A stretch of 11,436 bases of DNA. Source: Pseudolabrys sp. (GTDB taxonomy: Bacteria; Pseudomonadota; Alphaproteobacteria; Rhizobiales; Xanthobacteraceae). The translations under genes and the position numbers were made by a program. Shown one piece after another: positions 1-5,604 of this stretch. The stretch's first letter is position 1. Each line of letters starts with the position of its first letter. Below the pieces are notes generated by a model, which worked only from the letters and a program-made list of their open reading frames with translations, made no database searches and was not told where the DNA came from. The stretch spans positions 1 to 11,436 of the forward strand of contig JAFAQJ010000206.1 of assembly GCA_019246455.1 (NCBI GenBank). Reading direction: 5' to 3'.

Positions 1-61
1 GCTCCAGCAGCTTGAGCCGCGCGGCGAGCCATTCCTCGTGGGTTCCGACTTTGTGATCCAT
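1..61 (-). CDS. DUF899 family protein (thioredoxin-like), N-terminal fragment
   Basis: Only the first 20 codons lie inside the window; the gene continues beyond base 1. The peptide starts MDHKVGTHEEWLAARLKLLE, which matches from memory the conserved N-terminus of DUF899 proteins (xHKVxxREEWLAARxxLLxxEKE), a thioredoxin-fold family of unproven biochemical function. The ATG at 61-59 is preceded by AAGGAGA, whose first bases are part of the TAA stop of the upstream AHSA1-VOC gene. The intergenic gap is 11 nt, so the two are probably co-transcribed and translationally coupled. DUF899 genes commonly travel with AHSA1/SRPBCC and VOC genes under an ArsR repressor, which fits this position as third gene of the operon. 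The family call rests on a short fragment. Confidence 0.7.
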   Translation of the reverse strand, partial: MDHKVGTHEEWLAARLKLLE

Positions 62-72
62 GACGTTTCTCC

Positions 73-921
73 TTACATCGGTTTTGGGGTGATCCAACCG
101 ACCATCGCGCCGCCTGGCTGGGCGAGGATGCCGATGCGGCCCACGCCGGGCACATCGAACGGCAAACGACCTTCCTTGGCGCCGTTCTTGAGCGCGTTCT
201 TGTAGCGCGTGTCGATGTCGTCGACCGCGACGTAAGACAGCCAGTGCTCCGGGACGCCCTTGAAATGCGCGTCTCCGCTCATGTCGAAGATGCCGCCGAC
301 GCTGTCATGGCCGTTCTTGATGATCCAATAGGTGCTGCCGGGAATCTCCATCTTCTCAAACGACCAGCCGAGCGCCGTGCTCAGGAATTTCTTGGCGACA
401 TCTAGGTTATGGGTATTGAGTTCGTTCCAGATGAACTTGCCGTGCGGTTTTGCGTCTGTCATCGAGCCCTCCTGTGGTGATGTCAGGCCGAGATAGGTGC
501 CCAACTTGGTGAAGGTGCCCAGCCAGCCTTTTTCGTGATCGTCGCGCGCCTTTTCGTCGAAGAATTGCTCGTGGGTGAAGGTCATCAACGTGCCGTTGCC
601 ATCCGGCTTGAGATGGACGGTCACCAGCGATTCGCGTTCTGGCGTCGAACGCCACGCCCAGGTGAAGACCAGCTTCTCGTTCGGAACGACTTCGCGGTAG
701 ACGCCGCTGACATTATGCTCGTCACCCGGCACGATCATGCGGATATGGTAGCGCCCGCCAACGCGCACATCAGCCTCCGCCTCGACGGCGGTCGTACCGA
801 GTGGCCCCATCCACTTCGCTAGCTCTTTCGGGTCGGTCCAGGCTTTGTAGACCCGCGCGGGTGACGCCGGGTATTTGCGTTTGATGGTGAGGCTGGGCTT
901 GACGAGGGTTGCGGTAGCCAT
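73..921 (-). CDS. AHSA1/SRPBCC domain - VOC (glyoxalase/bleomycin-resistance) domain fusion protein
   Basis: The product is 282 aa, cytoplasmic, with no signal peptide or membrane segment. Residues about 8-147 form an AHSA1-type START/SRPBCC domain: a PASPARVYKAWTDPKELAKW N-terminal helix region, the GGRYHIRM strand, GVYREVVPNEKLVFTW, and a C-terminal GWLGTFTKLGTYL helix. Residues about 161-279 form a VOC domain (GKFIWNELNTHNLDVAKKFL, ALGWSFEK, a YVAVDDIDT strand, PGVGRIGILAQPGGA). Each half has the length of a free-standing family member. The junction carries M154 (ATG at 462) behind a perfect AGGAGGG, so a separate 129-aa VOC protein may also be made. The start ATG at 921 follows GGAGAGTGAACA and lies inside the 3' end of the ArsR frame. 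Both domain families bind small hydrophobic or electrophilic ligands; substrate and activity are unknown. The role in stress response or detoxification is inferred from the ArsR-AHSA1 context. Confidence 0.88.
   Translation of the reverse strand: MATATLVKPSLTIKRKYPASPARVYKAWTDPKELAKWMGPLGTTAVEAEADVRVGGRYHIRMIVPGDEHNVSGVYREVVPNEKLVFTWAWRSTPERESLVTVHLKPDGNGTLMTFTHEQFFDEKARDDHEKGWLGTFTKLGTYLGLTSPQEGSMTDAKPHGKFIWNELNTHNLDVAKKFLSTALGWSFEKMEIPGSTYWIIKNGHDSVGGIFDMSGDAHFKGVPEHWLSYVAVDDIDTRYKNALKNGAKEGRLPFDVPGVGRIGILAQPGGAMVGWITPKPM
460..473 (-). promoter_or_regulatory. Internal ribosome-binding site and start codon of the VOC half
   Basis: On the minus strand AGGAGGG (473-467) is followed by CTCG and ATG (462-460), in frame with the fusion ORF. 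This is a stronger Shine-Dalgarno than the one of the parent gene. It would yield a 129-aa stand-alone VOC protein beginning MTDAKPHGKF, a normal length for the family. The arrangement looks like a former gene junction whose upstream stop codon was lost. Whether it is used is inference. Confidence 0.55.
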
Positions 922-1250
922 TGTTCACTCTCCAGGTGGCGGGCCAGACGGTCGAAGCTTTCCGTCCAGAACTTCTGATAACGCTCGAGCCATTCGTTGG
1001 CGTGTTGCATGGGTTTGGCGTCGAGCCTGCAGGCGACGATTCGCCCGGTTTTGTTGCGTTTGACGAGCCCGGCGTCGGCGAGGACGCCGAGGTGTTTCAT
1101 GACGGCCGGCAGCGACATGTCGAGCGGTTCCGCCAGGTCGCTCACCGATAGCGCCTGTTGCTCGCTTAGCCTCGCTAGCATGCCCCGTCGCGTGCGGTCT
1201 GATAGCGCACTGAACACCAGATCGAGACGGTCGTCGTTATACTTAACCAT
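819..1250 (-). CDS. ArsR-family winged-helix transcriptional regulator
   Basis: A 143-aa DNA-binding repressor of the ArsR/SdpR type that usually sits before AHSA1 genes. It shows the typical N-terminus (residues 7-30, with LVFSALSDRTRRGMLARLSE) and the winged helix-turn-helix at about 33-75 (LSVSDLAEPLDMSLPAVMKH, then LVKRNKTGRIV for the wing). The C-terminal dimerisation helices (ANEWLERYQKFWTESFDRL, 84-102) follow. No metal-binding ELCVCDL-type cysteine motif is present, so this is not an arsenic sensor. The family normally ends near residue 108-112. Here the frame continues about 33 residues (Pro/Ser/Arg-rich) and overlaps the AHSA1 gene by 103 nt, ending at TAG 821-819. The tail looks like out-of-frame AHSA1 sequence. 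No Shine-Dalgarno precedes the ATG. A promoter and palindromic operator sit directly on it, so autorepression of the whole operon is likely. Confidence 0.92.
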   Translation of the reverse strand: MVKYNDDRLDLVFSALSDRTRRGMLARLSEQQALSVSDLAEPLDMSLPAVMKHLGVLADAGLVKRNKTGRIVACRLDAKPMQHANEWLERYQKFWTESFDRLARHLESEQWLPQPSSSPASPSNANTRRHPRGSTKPGPTRKS

Positions 1251-1260
1251 TTGGTTTAGT
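1241..1260. promoter_or_regulatory. Putative ArsR operator (imperfect palindrome)
   Basis: Read on the minus strand, ACTAAACCA-AA-TGGTTAAGT is a 9+9 inverted repeat with one mismatch and a 2-nt centre. It overlaps the start codon of the ArsR gene (1250-1248) and the end of the predicted -10 box. Its size and symmetry fit a winged-helix dimer. Binding here would block RNA polymerase at the promoter, giving negative autoregulation. The palindrome is directly visible; the protein-site pairing is inference. Confidence 0.6.
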
Positions 1261-1287
1261 AATAAGCCTCTCGAAACGGATCGTCAA
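1259..1287 (-). promoter_or_regulatory. Sigma-70-type promoter of the ArsR operon
   Basis: On the minus strand TTGACG (1287-1282, 5/6 to consensus) is followed by a 17-nt spacer and TATTAC (1264-1259, 4/6). Transcription would start about 7-9 nt downstream, at or just before the ArsR ATG at 1250. The mRNA would then be leaderless or nearly so, which agrees with the missing Shine-Dalgarno. The operator palindrome covers the region from the -10 box to the start codon. Confidence 0.6.
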
Positions 1288-1351
1288 GCCCCGCCCCATC
1301 ACAAAAATTCGATCGATATTTCGTCGTGAGAACGAAAAGCGCGGTTTTCTG

Positions 1352-1379
1352 TTGGCGGCTCCGCACGGTGCACTACATT
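1352..1379 (+). promoter_or_regulatory. Putative promoter of the MTHFR-family gene
   Basis: TTGGCG (1352-1357), a 16-nt spacer and TACATT (1374-1379) each match 4/6 consensus bases. A start site 7 nt downstream falls on the ATG at 1386, which lacks a Shine-Dalgarno, so a leaderless mRNA is possible. The rest of the 135-nt divergent gap (1251-1385) holds only the ArsR promoter and operator and an AT-richer stretch near 1300-1325. The match is modest. Confidence 0.35.
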
Positions 1380-1385
1380 CGCCGC

Positions 1386-2297
1386 ATGAATCTGCGCCAG
1401 AAAATTGAAGCCGGGCATTTCGTGCTGACGGCGGAAGTCACTCCGCCGGTGTCATTCTCGGCCGACGACCTCCTGGCCAAGGCATTGCCGCTCAAGGGTC
1501 TGGCCGATGCAGTGAACGTCACGGACGCCGCGGGAGCGCGCTCGGCAATGAGCGCGCTGGCGGCCGCTGCAATTTTGCAAGGGCAGGGGATCGAGACAAT
1601 CCTGCAACTGACCTGTCGCGATCGAAACCGCATCGCCTTGCAGGGCGACCTGATCGGCGCGGCGGCCGTTGGCGTCGGCAACCTGCTGATCCTGCGTGGA
1701 GACGATCCGGGCGCCGGCGATCAACCGGACGCCAAAGGGGTCTTCGATCTCGACCCGCGCCAGGTGCTCGAACTGACGCGCAAGATGCGCGACGCCGGCG
1801 AATTGCCGACCGGCCGCAAGATCGCCGGACGCGCTAGTTTCTTTCTCGGCGGCGCCGACAATCCGATCGATCCGCCGCCCGACTGGAGACCGAAGAGCCT
1901 CGAGGCGAAAATCGCGGCCGGCGCGCAATTCGTCCAGACGCAGTTCTGCATGGATCCCGGCGTCATCCGCCGTTACGTCGCAAAGCTCACGGAACATAGT
2001 GTGCTCGATCAGGTCCACATTTTGATCGGCATCGCGCCGCTACGCTCGGCGAAATCGGCGCGCTGGATTAGGGAGAAGTTGTTTGGCGCGATCGTGCCCG
2101 AGGCGACGATCGCGCGTCTCGAAACGGCGCGCGATCAGGCCGCTGAGGGCTCGAAAATCGCATTGGAACTCATTGAAGAAATTTCCGCGATCCGCGGCAT
2201 TGCTGGCGTGCATGTCATGGCGCCGAACAACGAAGGCGCCATTCCGGCAGTTCTGAAAGCGGCACGTGAGCAGGTGGGGCGCATGGCGCCCACTTAG
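1386..2297 (+). CDS. Methylenetetrahydrofolate reductase-family protein
   Basis: A 303-aa cytoplasmic TIM-barrel flavoprotein of the MetF family, which reduces 5,10-methylene-THF to 5-methyl-THF with FAD. Visible family features are AEVTPP at residues 16-21 (E17 in the place of the MetF catalytic Glu), the NLLILRGDD strand (99-107, with the FAD/folate-contacting Asp), KIAAGAQFVQTQFCMD (175-190), and the C-terminal GVHVMAPNNE (274-283). The N-terminal EFFPP of classical MetF is replaced by AEVTPP, and the LRGDDPGAGDQPDAKG loop is distinctive. The protein therefore belongs to a divergent subfamily that may serve C1 or demethylation metabolism rather than methionine synthesis. I chose ATG 1386 over the in-frame upstream ATG at 1326 because the extra 20 residues (with RLRTVHYIRR) do not resemble the family. 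The gene stands alone on this strand and converges on the COG0523 gene, with overlapping stop codons. Confidence 0.85.
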   Translation: MNLRQKIEAGHFVLTAEVTPPVSFSADDLLAKALPLKGLADAVNVTDAAGARSAMSALAAAAILQGQGIETILQLTCRDRNRIALQGDLIGAAAVGVGNLLILRGDDPGAGDQPDAKGVFDLDPRQVLELTRKMRDAGELPTGRKIAGRASFFLGGADNPIDPPPDWRPKSLEAKIAAGAQFVQTQFCMDPGVIRRYVAKLTEHSVLDQVHILIGIAPLRSAKSARWIREKLFGAIVPEATIARLETARDQAAEGSKIALELIEEISAIRGIAGVHVMAPNNEGAIPAVLKAAREQVGRMAPT

Positions 2298-3307
2298 CCG
2301 CCGAGCGCCTTCACCGCGGCAAACAGGCCGCGCACCTGCGCTTCCGGCAGATTACGGGTGATGAAGACGAGGCGACTGCCGCGTTTTCCATCCGGCCACG
2401 CCGTCAATTCCACGGGCGGATGCGCCAGATGCTGAACGAATTGCACCAACACCGGCCCGGTGCAGCCTTCCACGTCTAGGAAGCCTTTGACCCGCAGCAA
2501 GTCGGGCCCGCGCAGCGCCGCCAATGTCTCCATCGTGCGGGCGAAAATCGGCCACCGGATCGGCTCGTCATCGGCGACCACGAAGCTGCGAACGAGATCG
2601 CTGTGCTCGGCCTCGGCGACGAAGGCCGTACGTTCGACCGTGGATTCCAGCAGTCGTTGTGGATCGATCACCCCGTGTTGAGCTGTAACAATTGCCGCGC
2701 GCGAATTGAGCGCACGAATCCGCTGTTCCATAGCCGCAAGCGCTTTGGCGTCGCAGAGATCGGCTTTGCTGATGATTAGCAGATCGCCCAGGATGACCTG
2801 CTTGCGCGCTTCGGGTGCGCGATCGAGCGTGGCAAGCCCGGTCGCGGCATCGACCACGACTGCCATCAATTCGACATGGAATAGATCGCCCAGCGCGCGG
2901 TCGGTGGCGAAAGTTTGCAAGATCGGCCCGGGATCGGCGAGACCGCTGGTCTCGATCACCACCCGGCGGAAATCCGGAATGACACCGCGGTCGCGCTCGA
3001 TGACGAGGCTCCGCAACGCGTTCTGCAAATCGGTACGCGTCGTGCAGCACACGCAGCCATTGCCGAGCAGCACGGTTTCGTCGCTGCTGGTGCGCAGTAG
3101 CGCGTCGTCAATACCGACGGCGCCGAACTCGTTGACGACTACGGCGGTCCCCGCGCCCTCTGGCGTACTCAGGAAATGTTTGAGCAGCGTGGTTTTCCCA
3201 GCGCCCAGGAAGCCGGTGAGGAGAGTGACCGGAATCTTCGCGCCGCGCTCGTGCTTCACCTTGCGGCCGAACCGGCCTTGGGCGGCCGAACGGAATAGCT
3301 CGTTCAT
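2294..3307 (-). CDS. COG0523/CobW-family GTP-binding metallochaperone-like protein
   Basis: A 337-aa cytoplasmic G3E-family GTPase. Numbered from the ATG at 3307, the P-loop GFLGAGKTTLL is at 32-42 and the EFG motif at 60-62. The family's metal-binding CxCC signature lies in NGCVCC (C85, C87, C88). ETSGLADP (Walker B/G3 region) is at 119-126, and SKAD at 180-183 stands in for the usual NKxD base-recognition motif. A CobW_C domain covers about 240-335. Family members insert or store Zn, Co, Ni or Fe; no His-rich metal loop is visible here. A GTG at 3331 would add 8 residues, but the ATG gives the more normal N-terminus. The gene lies 42 nt behind the propeller gene and is probably the last of that operon. 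Its TAA (2296-2294) interlocks with the convergent MTHFR stop. Which metal and client it serves is unknown. Confidence 0.9.
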   Translation of the reverse strand: MNELFRSAAQGRFGRKVKHERGAKIPVTLLTGFLGAGKTTLLKHFLSTPEGAGTAVVVNEFGAVGIDDALLRTSSDETVLLGNGCVCCTTRTDLQNALRSLVIERDRGVIPDFRRVVIETSGLADPGPILQTFATDRALGDLFHVELMAVVVDAATGLATLDRAPEARKQVILGDLLIISKADLCDAKALAAMEQRIRALNSRAAIVTAQHGVIDPQRLLESTVERTAFVAEAEHSDLVRSFVVADDEPIRWPIFARTMETLAALRGPDLLRVKGFLDVEGCTGPVLVQFVQHLAHPPVELTAWPDGKRGSRLVFITRNLPEAQVRGLFAAVKALGG

Positions 3308-3349
3308 GGCCGCAGTATAGGCTGGCGGCACAACGCGGGCTAACGGGCC

Positions 3350-4591
3350 CTAGAAGCCCGTTTCCAGGATATAGAGCCCGCCGGAATGGCGGTCGACCGT
3401 GTAGACAATCTGGCGCTCGTCGACAAAAACGTCGTTGAGCTGAATTGCGCCGGGATTGGCGCCCTTGGGCGCGGGCGGCACGAATGCGCCGACTTCCTTC
3501 GGCGCATAGGGGTTCGAGATATCGTAGGCCCGCATGCCGCCATTGAAGAACGTGCCCAGCACAATGTCTTCGGAGTTCCAGGAGGTCGGCAGCGGCACGT
3601 TTTCGTGGATGTTGTGCGCGCCGAAGCGGCCGCCGCGGTCCTTGAACGCTTCGACCGGCGGCATGGGGCAGGTCGCGATCGAGACGAGATGCTTCTCGTC
3701 GCGCGCATCGAGCACCCAGATCAGCTTTGGCCAATCCTCGGCGTTGTTTTCCGTCGACTCGTCGGTGACGATCATCAGATCGCGACCGAACAGCGGCAAA
3801 GCCGTGTGCATAAAACCGGTATAGGGCGGCGAGTTGGTCCAGTGCGTGACGACTTGCGGCTTGGACTTGTCGGAAATGTCCATCACGAACATGCCGCCAT
3901 CGATGTAGGTCAGATAAAGCCGATCGCCCTTCTGCGGATAGACGTTGGTGTTGTGGGCGCGATAGCCCTTGTCGAGCGGGTGGCGCGGCGGTGGCACGAC
4001 ATTGTCGCCGCGTTTGGTGCCGGGCAGCCACCAGCGGCCGACCTCGACTGGTTTTGACGGATTGCGCACGTCGATGCAGCGATAGAATTGATCGTCATTG
4101 GGATGCGTCGGTTCGAAATCCGGCGCGCCCGACGCCATGTGGACGTAGTCGCCGTCGCAGAACCACAACTGGTGAACGCCGCGCGAATGCGCGCCTGACG
4201 TGTCGAAGAACGCGATCGATTTCGGGTTTTCCGGCACGGACACATCGAACAATTCCATGCCCGCCGGCTGTTGGCCGACCTTCTGCGTCTGGTAGGCCAC
4301 CGCCATAATGCCGTTGGCCGAACACTCCAGCGAATTCGAGCGCATGTAGGGCTTCGGCAGATCGGTTTGGACGACGACCCTGGGGTTGCGCGGATCGGAT
4401 ACGTCGACGCCGGTGAAGTTCTTCGGCGCGCTTTCGTGCGCCAGCCACATGATGCGCCGCCCATCCTTGGCGATGGTGATGGACATGCCTTCGCCCATGC
4501 CGCCGAACCCGCCAAGCTCGTGCTGGGCCAGCAGCTTGAAATTCCAGGTGACGGCGGAAGGCCCGGCGTTCAGCGGATTTTTCGCGTCCAT
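3350..4591 (-). CDS. LVIVD-repeat seven-bladed beta-propeller protein
   Basis: A 413-aa protein with no signal peptide or membrane segment. Seven diverged repeats of LVIVD type are visible, ending roughly in G-x-x-(hydrophobic)-D-(V/I)-S/R-x-P-x-x-P: near residues 59-73 (VDVSDPRNP), 111-129 (LFDVSVPENP), 169-187 (CIDVRNPSKP), 233-251 (VMDISDKSKP), 290-306 (WVLDARDEK), 352-370 (AYDISNPYAP) and 404-411 (GGLYILE). Histidine motifs recur between blades: HSRGVH (135-140), RAHN (211-214), FMHT (260-263), GAHNIHEN (324-331) and RHSG (401-404). They recall the inner metal-site histidines of selenium-binding/methanethiol-oxidase propellers, but that comparison is inference. The start ATG at 4591 (MDAKNPLNAG) is 17 nt after the SBP stop, behind GAAAGTGAGA. 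A much longer in-frame extension upstream overlaps the SBP gene and is rejected. Function is unknown; operon context suggests a link to the imported ABC substrate. Confidence 0.82.
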   Translation of the reverse strand: MDAKNPLNAGPSAVTWNFKLLAQHELGGFGGMGEGMSITIAKDGRRIMWLAHESAPKNFTGVDVSDPRNPRVVVQTDLPKPYMRSNSLECSANGIMAVAYQTQKVGQQPAGMELFDVSVPENPKSIAFFDTSGAHSRGVHQLWFCDGDYVHMASGAPDFEPTHPNDDQFYRCIDVRNPSKPVEVGRWWLPGTKRGDNVVPPPRHPLDKGYRAHNTNVYPQKGDRLYLTYIDGGMFVMDISDKSKPQVVTHWTNSPPYTGFMHTALPLFGRDLMIVTDESTENNAEDWPKLIWVLDARDEKHLVSIATCPMPPVEAFKDRGGRFGAHNIHENVPLPTSWNSEDIVLGTFFNGGMRAYDISNPYAPKEVGAFVPPAPKGANPGAIQLNDVFVDERQIVYTVDRHSGGLYILETGF

Positions 4592-4608
4592 TGCATTCTC
4601 ACTTTCTT

Positions 4609-5592
4609 TCAGGCGCTGGCTTTGGCCAGGAAGTCGGTGCGGAACGCCTTGTTCCACTCCGGAATCGCCTTGATCTTTTTCTCCGCAAGCAAAATCTCGC
4701 CGTGGTGTTGCATGTAAGGCTTGAGGTCGGCCGGCCAACCGGGCTGCACCTCGACACGAGACAACGAGGTCTTCAGCGTCTGCGCCGCCATCGTATAGCC
4801 CTTCTCCTTGTAGTAGACGCCAACCACCTCGACGACTTTGCCGTTGTTGTTCTTGAAGTCCTTGGCGACATCGAGCCAAGCCTTGAGATAGGCGATGATC
4901 GCGTCTGGGTTCTTGTCGACGAATTCCGGTGTGGCGGCCATGAACACCGGCAACTTGTCGAAGCTATAGAAGTCGACCAGCGTATTGACCAAGCCTTCGG
5001 CTTCCGCGATCGCATTGTATGGTTCGACTGTGACCATCGCGTCGACCGTCTTCGCGGCAATCGCGGACACCATGTTGTTGACGTCCATGCGCACTTCCTC
5101 ATAGTCGCCTTTGTTGAGCCCGGCGCCCTTGGCGATCTGATCGACGAAGATGTTGCCGGTTGATGAGCCGGTTTGGTTTGCGACTTTCTTGCCCTTGAGC
5201 TGGGCAATGGACGTCAGTCCGAGCTCCTTGCGCGCCGTGACGCGCGCGGTCTTGCCGACATATTCAATCATCGCAATGGCGATCAGGCCGCCTTTGTCGT
5301 GGCCGATCGAGAATGATGGGCCGGCATAGGTGCCAAGATCGACCTGACGCGCGACCTGTTGCTGCATCGTCAAGTTGCCTGAGGGGACGGCAAATTCCTC
5401 GTATTTGAGACCGTATTTCTCCATCAGGCCCGACTTCAGGAGATAGTACGTCGGCATGCCCCACATGTTGGTCTGGTAGCCTTGGCGCACCGTGCCAAAG
5501 GCGGCGGAAGCGGCCGTGGAGCCGAGCCCGGCGGCTAACAGGCCGGCGCCGCCCGTTGCCAAGGCGTGCCGTCTCGTCATTGCGCGGGTCAT
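4609..5592 (-). CDS. NitT/TauT-family ABC transporter substrate-binding protein, Tat-exported
   Basis: A 327-aa periplasmic binding protein of the SsuA/TauA/NMT1 type. The N-terminus is a Tat-like signal: MTRAMTRRHALATGG with the twin Arg at 7-8, a hydrophobic stretch to about residue 25, and an ASA|AF cleavage site near 30/31. The mature part has the two-lobed family pattern: GYQTNMWGMPTYYLLKSGLM, GLKYEEFAVPSG, the LGLTSIAQLKGKKVANQTGS hinge-region phrase, then AAKTVDAMVTVEPYNAIAEA. Ligand cannot be deduced; aliphatic sulfonates, taurine, nitrate, pyrimidines and aromatic acids are all bound by this family. The ATG at 5592 follows GGGAGGATCAACA; an alternative ATG at 5580 would shorten the Tat n-region. 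It is 12 nt downstream of the ATPase and 17 nt upstream of the propeller, so one operon is likely. Confidence 0.9.
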   Translation of the reverse strand: MTRAMTRRHALATGGAGLLAAGLGSTAASAAFGTVRQGYQTNMWGMPTYYLLKSGLMEKYGLKYEEFAVPSGNLTMQQQVARQVDLGTYAGPSFSIGHDKGGLIAIAMIEYVGKTARVTARKELGLTSIAQLKGKKVANQTGSSTGNIFVDQIAKGAGLNKGDYEEVRMDVNNMVSAIAAKTVDAMVTVEPYNAIAEAEGLVNTLVDFYSFDKLPVFMAATPEFVDKNPDAIIAYLKAWLDVAKDFKNNNGKVVEVVGVYYKEKGYTMAAQTLKTSLSRVEVQPGWPADLKPYMQHHGEILLAEKKIKAIPEWNKAFRTDFLAKASA

Positions 5593-5604
5593 TGTTGATC
5601 CTCC

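Noticed and set aside
1326..1385. Upstream in-frame start of the MTHFR-family gene
   Set aside because: The 20 extra residues are unlike family N-termini and cover the predicted promoter; ATG 1386 is preferred.
3336..3360. CGGGCT...AGCCCG inverted repeat around GGGCCC between propeller and COG0523 genes
   Set aside because: A 6-bp stem with a 13-nt loop and no T-tract; such repeats are frequent in GC-rich DNA. Not enough to call a terminator or attenuator that would split the operon.
3108..4031. Minus-strand frame of 307 codons across the propeller/COG0523 junction
   Set aside because: An alternate-frame shadow spanning two real genes, very rich in Arg and Ala, with no domain.
4592..4879. 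In-frame N-terminal extension of the propeller protein giving 509 aa
   Set aside because: It overlaps the 3' end of the substrate-binding protein gene out of frame and is Gly/Arg/Gln-rich with no homology; the ATG at 4591 fits the short operon gap.
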